Of a stretch of DNA of 64,000 bases, positions 54,301-62,564 are shown in pieces. The stretch is from contig JAAOOA010000116.1 in NCBI GenBank assembly GCA_012861695.1, positions 25,534,970-25,598,969 of the forward strand, in the 5' to 3' direction. The notes under the pieces are model-generated. The model saw nothing but the letters and a program-made list of their open reading frames with translations, searched no databases and was not told the origin of the DNA. The first letter of the stretch is position 1. Each line of letters begins with the position of its first letter. The translations under genes and the position numbers were made by a program. The stretch is from Trematomus loennbergii. Taxonomy: Eukaryota; Chordata; Actinopteri; Perciformes; Nototheniidae.

Positions 54301-55902
54301 GGGTTGTGTTTTCTGACACTTGGTGAGTTCCCTGGAACACCGGGGACACATATTCATGTAGAAAAGACGTACAAAAGTGCATTTTGCATGATAGGTCCCC
54401 TTTAAGATTTTGCTCCAAGAAAATCTAATTATCATCCAATAAAGAATATATATAAGATCAATTCTTTATAGGGACAGGGAAGAACAGTAAATGCACGAAC
54501 ACAGGACCGTTTTAGAAAATGTTTTATTTTATTTCACTGGGTCTTTACTGTCATTTTACAGAAATGACAGTAACTTCCTGATGTTACCTCGTCCTCCGTC
54601 TGTCTTTGTGTTCTGTCCCTGCTCTGCTCAGAGAAAAGTTGAACTACTGTTTTCTCTGGGTGCAGCTGTAGTGTCCTGGTTGCACCCTGAACAATTAGCA
54701 CATGTACTGTACATTGACAACAGCGAACCAGAGCAAACCAAACACGCAGCGTGTGTACGGCCCCCTTGGGTGAACAGTAAATCCTCAGAAAAATACTTCA
54801 GATTCTGCATTAATCTTGCCATTGTATAAATAAAATAGTGTATGTATAAAATATACACTGAATAGCATGTCACAGGTAACACAATTGTTTGTGCCAACAA
54901 ATACAACTATGCTCAGAAAGATGTCATTGATTACTTTAACAGGAACCATCCCGTGGTGGGTTATTGTTGGGTACTTCCTGCTCTCTCTGTTGATCTGGTT
55001 CTTGCTCATGCTGCTCTTCATCTACGGCTTCTTTCGGTGCTTCAAGAAACTGAAGGCAACGTTTTACCCCTCCATCCAGCTACCTACACACTTCCAGGTA
55101 AGATCGGCACACCGGCCAAGTGAAGAACTATTCACGCTGTTTACAAACGTATCGTTCTATATTCAGTTCCACTAGAATCTCATGTTACTCTCTTCTCTGC
55201 TCTTTCTCCTCCCCTCAGTATCTCTGTGACTCCTCTGGTTCTGACATTCCTCGCCTCCTCCCCGAGTCCGACTCGGAGCTGTTGTGTGATAAAGTGACTG
55301 TCTGCCCAGCCCCCCCAGTCCTTGAGATCCATAGCCCGCCCCCCGAGTTCCTGCCCGAGCCAACGGGCCTGGAGCCAGACAGCAGGTGCTTTATTTCTAC
55401 ATCAGACACTGTACTAGTGCATTCAAAAGAAATACCCCAAAATGCTTTTATATCAAAACATTTTTTAGATCAGATCAAAAGTGATTTTCTTTTTTGTTCT
55501 GAGATAAGTCAGAATTATGAGAAAGAAATCCTAATTTTGAGGGAAAAAGTCTGAATCTTTCTCAGAATTGCTGACTTTTCAGATCCAAAAAATCCCATGT
55601 GGCCCTTCTCCTCTTTGGGATTTACAACCTTCAAGTACTGTGTTCACATATCATCATGTACGTTGTGGTGAATGACTAAATGTTCATGTCTCCAGCGGCA
55701 AACACAGTCGCAGCAGCAGTGGCAGCGGAGACTCCGGCATGTACTCCACCGGGGGGGCAGCTCCAACCTGCGGCAGCAGCACTCCGGCCAGGACTCCCAG
55801 GGGCCCCTGGACTCGGAGCAGGTGAAGATGCAGGACATGGCTCCAGGGCTCAAGACACACCTCCTGGCTGCAGACGAGGGCATCGTAGACATGTGTGTAT
55901 GA
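33342..55902 (+). CDS. ifnar1: IFNAR1/CRFB5-like type I interferon receptor chain, 8 exons, frame broken at four places
   Basis: Exons: 33342-33399, 47438-47564, 49005-49195, 51513-51673, 53704-53856, 54943-55097, 55219-55385, 55696-55902. Order: signal peptide, D1 (exons 2-3), D2 (exons 4-5), membrane segment (exon 6), tail (exons 7-8), about 406 residues, a normal size for fish CRFB5. The product would be the cell-surface chain that binds type I interferon with an IFNAR2-like partner and engages TYK2. Identity rests on the long tail ending DEGIVDMCV, the DSGMYS motif (DSGxxS, as in the IFNAR1 degron) and its place after an il10rb-like gene. The frame is broken in exon 2 (two compensating shifts), exon 5 (C6) and exon 8 (G7). 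Splice phases fit only if the shifts are undone, so assembly error is a strong alternative to decay. Another CRFB paralogue is less likely. Confidence 0.8.
33400..35995. other. ifnar1-like intron 1, unassigned part
   Basis: AT-rich intronic DNA. The - strand frame 34011-34364 overlaps a repeat-like stretch starting TTTATTTATACAGCACATTC. No exon-like sequence was seen. Confidence 0.5.
37318..37823. mobile_element. hAT MITE in the LINE
   Basis: TAGGGCTGTACCCGAATATT at the left and CGGGACTGCCCTA at the right. The 8-bp duplication CTGGACTA (37310-37317 and 37824-37831) is perfect, and removal restores the LINE. Confidence 0.9.
38203..38945. mobile_element. hAT MITE in the LINE (GATCGG-rich family)
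   Basis: TAGGGATGCTCCGATCG and CGATCGGAGCATCCCTA ends with the perfect 8-bp duplication GAAACTGA (38195-38202 and 38946-38953). A truncated inverted relative is at 59884-60319. Confidence 0.9.
39450..39920. repeat. dispersed repeat, empty-site paralogue of 19318-20770
   Basis: Starts GTCGTGGCTTCCTCCCTTG and carries one TTAA at 39499-39502 where the relative has the Kolobok-type insertion. Confidence 0.75.
39921..40938. other. intron 1, mostly unassigned
   Basis: A 160-codon frame (40028-40510) has no domain that I recognise and crosses into a repeat. A Kolobok-type fragment occupies about 40483-40577, ending at TTAA 40578-40581. Confidence 0.45.
40483..40577. mobile_element. Kolobok-type MITE, truncated end
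   Basis: The last ~95 bases of the AGGTGGGGTAGGT family (TCTCGAGCCGGTTTCTCAAA, then the terminus), lacking its other end. Confidence 0.7.
41585..42524. mobile_element. hAT element with BED-finger ORF
   Basis: TAGTGTTGTCACGATACC at the left and GTGCAACACTA at the right. The 8-bp duplication ATAGATAC is at 41577-41584 and 42525-42532; the same octamer occurs once at 28863-28870 in the uninterrupted relative. Confidence 0.9.
42007..42522 (-). pseudogene. hAT transposase N-terminal fragment with BED zinc finger
   Basis: SEMWKYLSYISDSEGKP, then VCKTCFRSLQTQGANTSNLA and KHLADRHPELFKEF make a C2H2 BED finger (CxxC, HxxxxH). The catalytic part is missing, so it is a truncated transposase or the DNA-binding part only. 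Confidence 0.75.
42633..43483. other. intron 1, no feature recognised
   Basis: Unique-looking non-coding DNA with a short (AC)n stretch near 43433-43460. Confidence 0.5.
43701..44100 (-). pseudogene. hAT transposase central fragment
   Basis: The - strand reads KECMTEVMETMFEGKQKEEI, then a stop, then CISLAVDESTDTTDNAQLLV and EDVLGLTNLSGHTRGQDIYK. This is the start of the RNase H-like core of ZBED5-like hAT transposases (the D of VDEST is a catalytic residue). The frame breaks just after. Confidence 0.8.
44325..44543 (-). pseudogene. hAT C-terminal dimerisation-like fragment
   Basis: MTEKRLSSLAVLSIESKRTK, then AVDLNKFVRRFAEQ resemble the end of a hAT transposase (hATC region). It lies upstream of the core fragment, the reverse of the normal order. 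Confidence 0.55.
46445..46725. repeat. ~75-bp direct duplication flanking the LINE fragment
   Basis: 46445-46513 and 46655-46722 share TTCTGTACAAACTACTTG and on to GGTAGACAGTTAGACATG with few changes. Confidence 0.85.
46520..46637 (+). pseudogene. LINE reverse transcriptase fragment inside the broken ORF
   Basis: The + strand reads NGLFEKFQSGFRSAHSTETA, LVRVTNDLLM, the typical QSGFRxxHSTETAL motif of L2/Rex-type LINEs. Only about 118 bases are present. Confidence 0.75.
47438..47564 (+). CDS. ifnar1: ifnar1-like exon 2: first half of D1, with two compensating frameshifts
   Basis: Acceptor GTATTAG ends at 47437 and the donor is GTGGC/GTAAGT. The frame set by exon 1 is open throughout, but from the C6 run at 47452-47457 to about 47524 the family-like residues (NLNIISMNTNYTLIWDWDQ) are in another frame. 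After that the first frame is right again (SAESGAVNFTTHYVA). One extra base early and one missing (or two extra) later explain this. Confidence 0.75.
47854..48170. mobile_element. TTAA element fragment (AGAGGCCCTATT family)
   Basis: It begins AGAGGCCCTATTCTGC after TTAA 47850-47853, with the opposite orientation to 27802-28201. The right end is not found and the limit is approximate. It lies in ifnar1-like intron 2. Confidence 0.5.
49005..49195 (+). CDS. ifnar1: ifnar1-like exon 3: second half of D1
   Basis: Acceptor CCTTCAG ends at 49004 and the donor is GACG/GTGAGA. It reads KFRLMSKKKSPTWKTGCETT, then SCDFTTKNLFYPGIYVFRVR and DSDWATKNFCPDKD. The cysteine pair, the YPGIYVFRVRA strand and the SDW motif mark D1 of a class II receptor. 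Unlike exon 2 it needs no frame correction. Confidence 0.85.
49282..49860. repeat. fish AAGTAC-rich repeat, interrupted
   Basis: It begins GTGTATTGTAACTAAGTACA and includes ACTTAAGTACAATTTTGAAT. The 49482-49703 element interrupts it. It lies in ifnar1-like intron 3. Confidence 0.6.
49482..49703. mobile_element. Kolobok-type MITE with internal deletion
   Basis: AGGTGGGGTAGGT family between TTAA 49478-49481 and 49704-49707. At 222 bp it is shorter than the ~375-bp relatives. Confidence 0.8.
49861..51042. other. ifnar1-like intron 3, no feature recognised
   Basis: AT-rich intronic DNA without exon-like sequence or repeat ends that I can assign. Confidence 0.5.
51043..51180. mobile_element. hAT left-end fragment
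   Basis: TAGGGCTGTCAATCAATTTC, then TTTAATCGCGATT matches the end of the hAT at 546. No right end or duplication. Confidence 0.65.
51513..51673 (+). CDS. ifnar1: ifnar1-like exon 4: first half of D2
   Basis: Acceptor CTGCTAG ends at 51512 and the donor is CAG/GTAGGA. It reads ALGPPSKVALSPEGRNLDIV, then ISDPLTSTNSSMKEHHEDLY and FQIRYWERSADGQ. GPPxKV opens D2 in this family and IRYWE closes the C strand. No disruption seen. Confidence 0.85.
51674..53703. other. ifnar1-like intron 4, no feature recognised
   Basis: Non-coding. The stretch 52970-53070 (CACTGTAGTGGTTTGATATG) resembles 48550-48660, so a low-copy repeat is shared between introns 2 and 4. Confidence 0.45.
53704..53856 (+). CDS. ifnar1: ifnar1-like exon 5: second half of D2, frameshift in C6
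   Basis: Acceptor CCCCAG ends at 53703 and the donor is GAAG/GTAGGA. It reads VVTLSDLQAWTWYCVSVQSR, the D2 F-strand signature, then YNKSSSFTP. After the C6 run at 53831-53836 the expected LCMQTEG lies one frame away. Only in that frame does the exon end in phase 1 and join exon 6 to give EGTIPWW. Confidence 0.8.
53912..54401. mobile_element. Kolobok-type MITE in ifnar1-like intron 5
   Basis: AGTGGACCTATCATGC and GCATGATAGGTCCCCT ends, TTAA at 53908-53911 and 54402-54405. Same orientation as 19364-20328 and opposite to 56277-56753. Confidence 0.85.
54943..55097 (+). CDS. ifnar1: ifnar1-like exon 6: transmembrane segment and box-like juxtamembrane region
   Basis: Acceptor TTTAACAG ends at 54942 and the donor is CAG/GTAAGA. 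It reads TIPWWVIVGYFLLSLLIWFL, continuing hydrophobic to FIYGFFRCFKKLK, one membrane pass with basic stop-transfer residues. FYPSIQLPTHFQ follows; a proline-rich juxtamembrane stretch of this kind contacts JAK-family kinases in relatives. Confidence 0.85.
55219..55385 (+). CDS. ifnar1: ifnar1-like exon 7: cytoplasmic tail, acidic-proline part
   Basis: Acceptor CCCTCAG ends at 55218 and the donor is AGCAG/GTGCTT. It reads YLCDSSGSDIPRLLPESDSE, then LLCDKVTVCPAPPVLEIHSP and FLPEPTGLEPDS. YLCDSxGSDIPRLL directly after THFQ supports CRFB5. The exit phase is 2. Confidence 0.85.
55696..55902 (+). CDS. ifnar1: ifnar1-like exon 8: end of tail with DSGMYS motif, frameshift in G7
   Basis: Acceptor TCTCCAG ends at 55695. 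It reads GKHSRSSSGSGDSGMYSTG. After the G7 run at 55751-55757 the given frame hits a stop, whereas the +1 frame continues SSNLRQQHSGQDSQGPLDSE and ends MAPGLKTHLLAADEGIVDM-CV at the TGA of 55900-55902. The serine-glycine block with DSGxxS followed by that end is the CRFB5 tail pattern. Confidence 0.8.
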   Translation, partial: RQTQSQQQWQRRLRHVLHRGGSSNLRQQHSGQDSQGPLDSEQVKMQDMAPGLKTHLLAADEGIVDMCV

Positions 55903-56276
55903 GGAGGCACACACAAAGACGCTTCTTTTTACAAAAGCGTTAAGCAGAGATATTCAGTAGGATGGAGGTTTGTGGAAATGTGCAGCGTGCCTTCTCTCCG
56001 TCTGTCACTGTGAAAAAAGGAAAGGAAAAAAGACTAAGAAAACTAAAGATGAGTGATAGACTCAGGAGGAAGGACGTTTTTTTCACTGTTGACACGTCTC
56101 TCTTCACAGATCTTCAGATCTACCTACTTGTTAGCGCCAACCAGAAGTACTGCTCTGTGCTTATTTTAATATGTTGTACATTTCCTTTGTACAGCCTGTC
56201 TTCACCTTCTGCTGATTTGAGTTGGTTTTCAAATCATGTTTATATCTATTACTTTCCTATCGCTTTTATGACTTAA

Positions 56277-56753
56277 AGGGGACCTATCATGCAAAATGCA
56301 CTTTTGTACGTCTTTTCTACATGAATATGTGTCCCCGGTGTTCCAGGGAACTCACCAAGTGTCAGAAAACACAACCCTCTCTATTTTCCTCCATACCCAA
56401 ATCTCTAAAAAAGGGGCTGCAATGGATCTGATAAAAAACTGATCCAGATTTGAACACTGTCCTGACGTCAGGACGGAGTCGCTACGGCTATTGGGCCAAC
56501 TCCACCAATCAGGAGGAGACAGCCACGGCCATTGCCGTTGAAAGCTGGAGACGCTGTAGTACATATGCCAGGCCTGTAGGTGGTGCTGTTCTCACAGAAT
56601 CAGCCCAGAGCTAAAAAATGTCAAATTGAGCAAAATGAGGCATGGCTAAAATGCATGATCTGTTTGGTATTTTGAAAAAAAAAAAGTATAAATATGCCTT
56701 ATATAGGTATGGTCCTACACTATATTATTCAAATATAGCATGATAGGTCCACT
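56277..56753. mobile_element. Kolobok-type MITE 3' of the ifnar1-like stop, inverted
   Basis: AGGGGACCTATCATGC and ATGATAGGTCCACT ends, TTAA at 56273-56276 and 56754-56757. It is probably in the 3' UTR or just beyond it. Confidence 0.85.
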
Positions 56754-57184
56754 TTAACATAAGTAGCTTATAGGTGCTAATAAGGTAGCATTCATTAAAA
56801 TAAGCAGAAAAGTGGAAGTGGGACACTTTGTATGGAGTCTTCTCACAAAATATGATGACATTAATGCGATGGACAAAATAATTACAAATAGCTGTAGAGT
56901 AATGCTCCACAGCTCCACAGCCCACTGGCAGTGCTGGTCCCTGCCAGTGAAGAAGAAGGCCTGCAGTCATGGCGTCTCAAACAGCTTCCTCTGGGGACAG
57001 ACACTTGTTGAGTTTCTCCTCATGAAACTTTTGCCACTTTTGTTTTATGTGTGTTAAACAAAAGAAACAATGAGTTAGGAAACATATTTCTGATGTTTGT
57101 TGTTTTTGATTTCTTCATACAATCAGTAAAGTAATGTAACCTGATATTATACACAGATAAAAGATTAATAACGACTCATCTTAA

Positions 57185-57560
57185 AGGTGGGGTAGGTAAG
57201 TTTGAGAAACCGCTCGAATACACTTTTTGTTATATTCCATGGAATGCTCTTAACATCCAGATAGCAATGAATATCTGAAGTGCTTTGACAAAAAATCCTT
57301 AAATATCATCTGTGGAAGCCGTAGTACTGTAAAAAGCACGACCAATCATTTTAGCCGGCCCGGCCAAAGTAACTGGATGGCCTACCTGCCTGTCAGCCTT
57401 CCATCTGTGCACAAACTTATCTCGTGCCCTCATTGGTCATGTGCGCGTTCGTGTGTGTTGGAGGAGGGGCTCTATAAGGAAGTGGCAGATTTTCTCCGGT
57501 TGTGTATTTTCAAATTCTCGAGCACTCGAGCTGGTTTCTCCAAAATTACCTACCCCACCT
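57185..57560. mobile_element. Kolobok-type MITE (AGGTGGGGTAGGT family), inverted
   Basis: TTAA at 57181-57184 and 57561-57564. Reverse orientation relative to 22348, 25200 and 49482. Confidence 0.85.
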
Positions 57561-57875
57561 TTAAAGTAACCTTTTTTATGTGTTTATGTGAACTGTGTGA
57601 GGGAAGCTTGTAATTATAACTCAAGCTTTGGAATCCATTTATGATTCTTATAGAATCTTTGTACTATACTCGTTTAATTTGTTCATATTTCATTTGTATC
57701 AAATCTTTTTTTTTCTTCATATTTCTCATTGGAGCTTTCCGCCTCTTTCCGCATTTTGTTTTTAAGTCTTAAGGAAGAGAACACATCCAGACAGTCCGTG
57801 TATGTTTTCCGTTACATGTGTATCTGTGTCCACAAAGACAGAAAGAAGCAAACAAGTTGTAAATGTTGTGTACAG

Positions 57876-57881
57876 TTTATT
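57876..57881 (-). terminator. candidate polyadenylation signal, - strand
   Basis: AATAAA on the - strand, about 190 bases after the stop codon at 58070. It supports a transcript ending here, though the hexamer is common in AT-rich DNA. Confidence 0.35.
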
Positions 57882-58069
57882 AAACAAGTTCCATAACTTT
57901 GATTTGCTTTAGGACAAACATTTTCCTGGATCTGCAGTGCTGCAGTAAGATGTACTGGTGACATTCAGAGGCAGCAAGTGTTGTAAGGAAACAAAACAAA
58001 CTTCCTTGACTTCCAGTTTGGAAAAACAGCCTTGCGATTTCATTTCCCGGTGCTTGACACAGTGTGACT

Positions 58070-58312
58070 TCATATCTTCTTGCAATTTCCAATCTGCATT
58101 ACTTCATCATCTTGCCCCTCGCTGTCTATTGTAACCTGAAATTGTATGTAAGCATAATGTTCGTTAGTTAAGAAAGTGGTGATGTTAGTGTACGTCTCGT
58201 CCACCATCCATCCTCTATAGCCCTGTGTTAATGGACAATCATGAAAATGAAATAAATCTCCTCCAATACCAAACATTGGTGTCAAAGTGAGCGCTTTACT
58301 GTGCGTGGATTC
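58070..58312 (-). CDS. possible terminal coding exon of an unidentified convergent gene
   Basis: On the - strand an open frame runs from a candidate acceptor (TACAG before 58312) to a stop at 58070-58072. It contains KALTLTPMFGIGGDLFHFHD, CPLTQGYRGWMVDETYTNIT and EGQDDEVMQIGNCKKI. About 190 bases beyond the stop there is an AATAAA (TTTATT at 57876-57881 on the + strand), a plausible polyadenylation signal. The composition is unlike the surrounding repeats. I do not recognise the protein. It would converge on the ifnar1-like gene. It could equally be a chance frame in unique DNA. Confidence 0.35.
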   Translation of the reverse strand, partial: ESTHSKALTLTPMFGIGGDLFHFHDCPLTQGYRGWMVDETYTNITTFLTNEHYAYIQFQVTIDSEGQDDEVMQIGNCKKI

Positions 58313-58345
58313 CTGTACACGTGCTCCAGACTTATTACTTACAAG

Positions 58346-59110
58346 CAGGGTTGGTAGGGTTACTTAAAAAATGCATTCAGTTACAATTATTATTATTGTG
58401 TTCTACTGGTCTGAGCAGCCCAAACTAACTACATTTCACTGACCTCCATGTGTCTTTTTCACAGAAGACATTTAGACTTGTCAAAGATGGAAAAGAAGAG
58501 GTCTTACCAGCAACATTAACAATGAAGTATACCGGACAGAAGCCCGCATTAACAATACCTGGATCAAAAAGTGAAGCAGCTATTCTATTGTGGGGGAGCA
58601 CTGGTTCCCAGCGGGTACTCTAAGCTGCACGCGCATTACGTTAGTGCTCAGGTGCTTACATTAGAGCACCCAAACGATCTGAACTTCATCATCTGCTATC
58701 GTCCGTTTGATGAGTCACATCAAACAGACTGTGGCTGTCGCTGCAATGGGGCTTATATTGTTTATATCTGTGTTTGCCTTGATGTGTTTTTATTCTGCTG
58801 TTTAGGTAGAATGTTACATTTAAACATGTAGCCGTATGCTTAGTGGACTCTGGTTAAATCGAGTTACTCTACTCAGGAATGCATATTGTTGTACTAACAT
58901 ACTCAGTTGTAGGCCCCAGGCCTTCTCAAAATAAACAGATCTAAATAACATATGCACATAGTTCTACTTCACAACCCTAAGTATTTTATATATTTCTTTA
59001 CTTTTTTCTATGTACATTTTTTAACAAGTAATTTTTATTTGCTCGCGTAACATTTATTTTAAGTACACTTAACTTGTACTTGTACCTGAGTATGATAGTA
59101 GATCTGCTCT
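58346..59110. repeat. fish repeat fragments, low confidence
   Basis: It begins GCAGGGTTGGTAGGGTTACT, similar to the fragment near 25003. The end near 59090 has AAGTACACTTAACTTGTACT. The middle includes unassigned DNA at 58560-58800 with an 86-codon frame that I do not recognise. Confidence 0.4.
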
Positions 59111-59687
59111 TTTCATCTCTGCTGTACAGCTACACTCTGATCGAAGTTGTGAAGGGCTTCATCTCAATTTATAGATTTTTTTTTTTTTGCCATTTCAAAT
59201 AAAGGGCAGTATGATTAAATCTGGAGCAGACTGAGAAGGGCTTTGCTTGTTATTCAATGTAATAATGGTTTACTGATGCACTTGCTAATCTGTAAATAAG
59301 GGAGTTCTTTTTTTCCCCCACTCCAAGCACTGCCCCAGAGGTATACAAAATACTCTTTGTTGTTTGGGCATAGCAACCAGTGGTGTAAACAGGGTGCGTA
59401 CGGGTGCTGGAAATCCTTGAAAATGCTTGAAATTGTACGAGGTGTTTTCAAGGTTTGAAAAGTGCTTGAATTTTGGGAATGGTGCTTGAATTTGGGATAA
59501 AGTGCTTGAAATTGTAAATGCTTTACTTCGCTTTTTAGATTAAAAGAAAATAAAGAAGTCGGAGCGCGCTTAATTGCTTCGCTTTTACATAAAACAGCTC
59601 CGCTCCGGCCTTCCCGCGCAATGCGCGTGACCGGCAAGTGTTTTTGTTACGTGTGTGACCTGGACATTCTGATGAGAGTGATAGATG

Positions 59688-59830
59688 ACAGTATGCCAGG
59701 AGGTTGCCGTTTCAACGAGCGTTGGCTAGCAGAAGACAAATACAAGCCATGGCTAAGACGAGGGTCAAGCGAAGCCAAAGAGTAGCCTCCTGCAAAGTGT
59801 GCAACAATAACGATGCGAGAGTCTGCGCTG
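59688..59830 (+). pseudogene. hAT transposase N-terminal zinc-finger fragment
   Basis: CRFNERWLAEDKYKPWLRRG, then after a frameshift VASCKVCNNN, matches the FxxxWL...W...CxxC opening of hAT-type transposases. It is broken by one indel and lacks the rest. Confidence 0.6.
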
Positions 59831-59883
59831 ACGAGCCACACACCACACGAAAGGTACGCCGGCGTAGAGCATTTTAGATTAGG

Positions 59884-60319
59884 CTATCGTTGCATGTAAA
59901 ATACATGACACTTTTCTCTGTGCGCGGCAAAACAAGCTCGCCAAAATGGCTTCACTAGTCTGGCAGTATTTTAAGTGTCCGAAAATGACAATAAAATAGC
60001 GGTATGCAACGTGTGTGTGAAGCAGAAATCCTGCAGCTCCACCCGCTGTGACGGACCGGTGAGCGGAGCAGAACACACATTAAGAGTTAGACCTAACACA
60101 CTTAGCTATTTTATCTACCTCTGGAACAAGCTAAACTAGTTATAAATATATTTATTCTTCACTGTCGGGTCGCTCATTACTGGATCAGTGAGCTGCAGGA
60201 GATACTGACGGGCTGTCAGGAGAGAGAGAGAGGGGGAGAGAGGAAAAGAGAGCGATATCGGTATCGGCCGATACTGATTCCGGCGATCGGCTCCAAAATT
60301 GGCGATCGGAGCATCCCTA
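59884..60319. mobile_element. truncated hAT MITE (GATCGG-rich family)
   Basis: Reverse-oriented relative of 38203-38945. The end CGATCGGAGCATCCCTA is intact at 60303-60319 and the other end is missing. Confidence 0.8.
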
Positions 60320-60600
60320 ATAATTGTATATGATATGTTTTATAATGATTGATCATGAAAGTGTTATCAAAGCTGGTAAAGTTGCAGCTAGTTTGAATGA
60401 CTTTGTATACTACATAGTAGCTTGTGAATTTACTCCAGGTGGAACTAAAGTCTGATTTAACACTTGATTATATTTCACATCATTCATCCACATCTGTAAA
60501 GTAACTAAAGGTATTAAATACATGTAGTGGAGTCAAAGTACACCATTTACCTCCGACTTATGTTTACTGCCAACCTAAAAGTACTCAAAAATAGTAATCA
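60320..60600. repeat. fish repeat copy with an uninterrupted target site
   Basis: Matches 14085-14116 joined directly to 18970-19200; the junction is near 60350-60360. Confidence 0.75.
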
Positions 60601-60957
60601 ATAATGTATTGAAAAGTTATTTGGCTGATTGTTTTATATTGGCTCAGCCAGGTTGTATGGGATGCCCAGTCTACGTACAGATAGGTCACACATTTGAAAT
60701 ATTAAACTTAGTTTTCTTTTCTAACATTTTACATTTTTCATCCTCATGTAGAATGCTATTATGAAACACACATTTGGTTGTTTATAGCATAAAGAACATC
60801 TGATTTAATGTGAGGTAGGGAAATAATAATTTGAGTATAAGTATGTGTATATAATATGTAATTTACAACAGCTGTAAGATGCTTGAAAATGCACCTTGAA
60901 AATGCTTGAAAAGTGCTTGAATTTGACTTTGGAAAAGGTGTAAGAACCCTGTGTAAA

Positions 60958-61290
60958 GTAATAGTACATTTACTCAAGTACTGCACTCCTGTACTATAAA
61001 TTTGAGGTACTTGTACTTTACTTGAGTAATTCCCTTTTATACTTTGTACTTCTACTCCACTACAATTCAGAGGTAAATAGTGTACTTTTACTCCACTACA
61101 TTTATGTAATACATTAAGTTACATATCATACATCCAATCTGCAGAATGTGTACTCTTACTTTTGGTACTTTAAGTATATTTTGATGCCAACACTTTTGTA
61201 CTGTTCTTGAGTAACATTTTGAATGCAGGACTTTTACTTGTAACAGAGTATTCCTACACTCTGGTACTTCCACTTTTACTTATGTACAAG
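60958..61290. repeat. fish AAGTAC-rich repeat
   Basis: It contains ACATTTACTCAAGTACTGCA and ACTTCTACTCCACTACA motifs and is the host of the hAT at 59390. Frames in it are not genes. Confidence 0.65.
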
Positions 61291-62284
61291 ATCTGAGTAC
61301 TTCTTGCCACTGAGAAGCAAGTCTTTAAAATAAAAACAGGGCATAATGAAAGTGAAAGAAAAGCACAAGAATGCCTGCTTTAGGGACATGAAGGGAGATG
61401 TGGAGTGGGGACATGTAGGGTCTGTGAGATCAAAGTATCTAGAATCAGTGTCACATTTGGAAGGTACATTAAATGATTGTTTTACCTATTAACTGTATGT
61501 AATATGATTTAACTATTTATTTATTGCCATTGTTTAATCTCCATTTTTTAGGCTTGAATGTAAACCCCCTATAGTTCCGTCTAATCCAAAATTCGATTCA
61601 CAGGTAGCAGCAAGCTTGACTCGGACAAAATACGTCTCAGCCTCAGGATAGTTTGTTTGACTCTTTACTTAAAACAAAAGGTATCAAATATAAACACATA
61701 TTTTCACAGGTCAAAAAACGATGTTGCTCTGTGCTTCTTTCTCCTTCTCACACACAATCACCAGCAGCTGCCGTCGGCTATAACGTCTCGTAATCGCAAA
61801 ACAGCTGTGGTCGTCTATGCCGTCAATTCCACACGGCTGGTTCAAAAAAATGATATAATAACACTATCAACAAAGGATTATAATATACAAATATATCAAA
61901 CTATACATTTTAACATATGGCTCCTACACCCATTGTTGCTATTTTATTCCCTTTACATTGCCTCTTTATTTTACTGCATTGTTAATGAATATTTGTGCAT
62001 AAAATATGTATTTGTAATATAACAGTCCAGTTATTATCCTGCTACCTGAATATTGCTCTGTAAAAATGAATGTAAAGGTAAATAATGGTAGAATGAAAAG
62101 AGCAGGGATTACCATTGAGGACAGCTGGATTTGTTTGAATGAATAAAGTAAAGTGAACCTAATGGAGCTATTTCAGTACACGGACGTGCAGCTTAGAAAC
62201 ACAAGCTCCACACTGGCTCAAAGAGAGAGACGTGTAGCTGCACAGTAGTAAGCCTTAGCACACAGGACATGTGTTGCACTGCAG
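61291..62284. other. intergenic, no gene recognised
   Basis: A 121-codon frame (61657-62022) shows no domain and is AT-rich. Nothing else supportable. Confidence 0.45.
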
Positions 62285-62450
62285 CATCACAATCAGAATA
62301 TAATATAATTTGTATTATTATTTCTTTTTTTATCTTAGTACTTTCTTTATGCCTGCTTAGGTAATATTAAGCTGTCTTTTGCCCTTTTCTGCTGTAACAA
62401 TGTAAATGTCCCCTCTGTGGGACTAATAAAGGTATTCTGATTCTAGATAC
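62285..62450 (+). repeat. LINE/SINE-type 3' tail
   Basis: TGTAACAATGTAAATGTCCC, then TGGGACTAATAAAGGTATTC is a common 3' tail of fish retroposons. Confidence 0.55.
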
Positions 62451-62564
62451 AAATCTAGAAATTACACAATTTACAAGATACACATCCAGTACCATTAACG
62501 GCCCGTCCACACAGCAGCGTTAAAAAAATCTTAGGCAGTTAGGCAATATAGCAGCCAGGTGAAG

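Larger units (their letters stand above)
59390..60951 (+). mobile_element. hAT element (CAGGGTGCGTACGGGTGC) with nested fragments
   Basis: CAGGGTGCGTACGGGTGC at the left and AAGAACCCTG at the right. TGTAAA is present on both sides (59384-59389 and 60952-60957), a partly decayed duplication. It has GCTTGAAA-rich subterminal repeats at both ends. Confidence 0.7.

Noticed and set aside
61657..62022. 121-codon frame as a gene
   Set aside because: AT-rich, low complexity at its end and without recognisable motifs.
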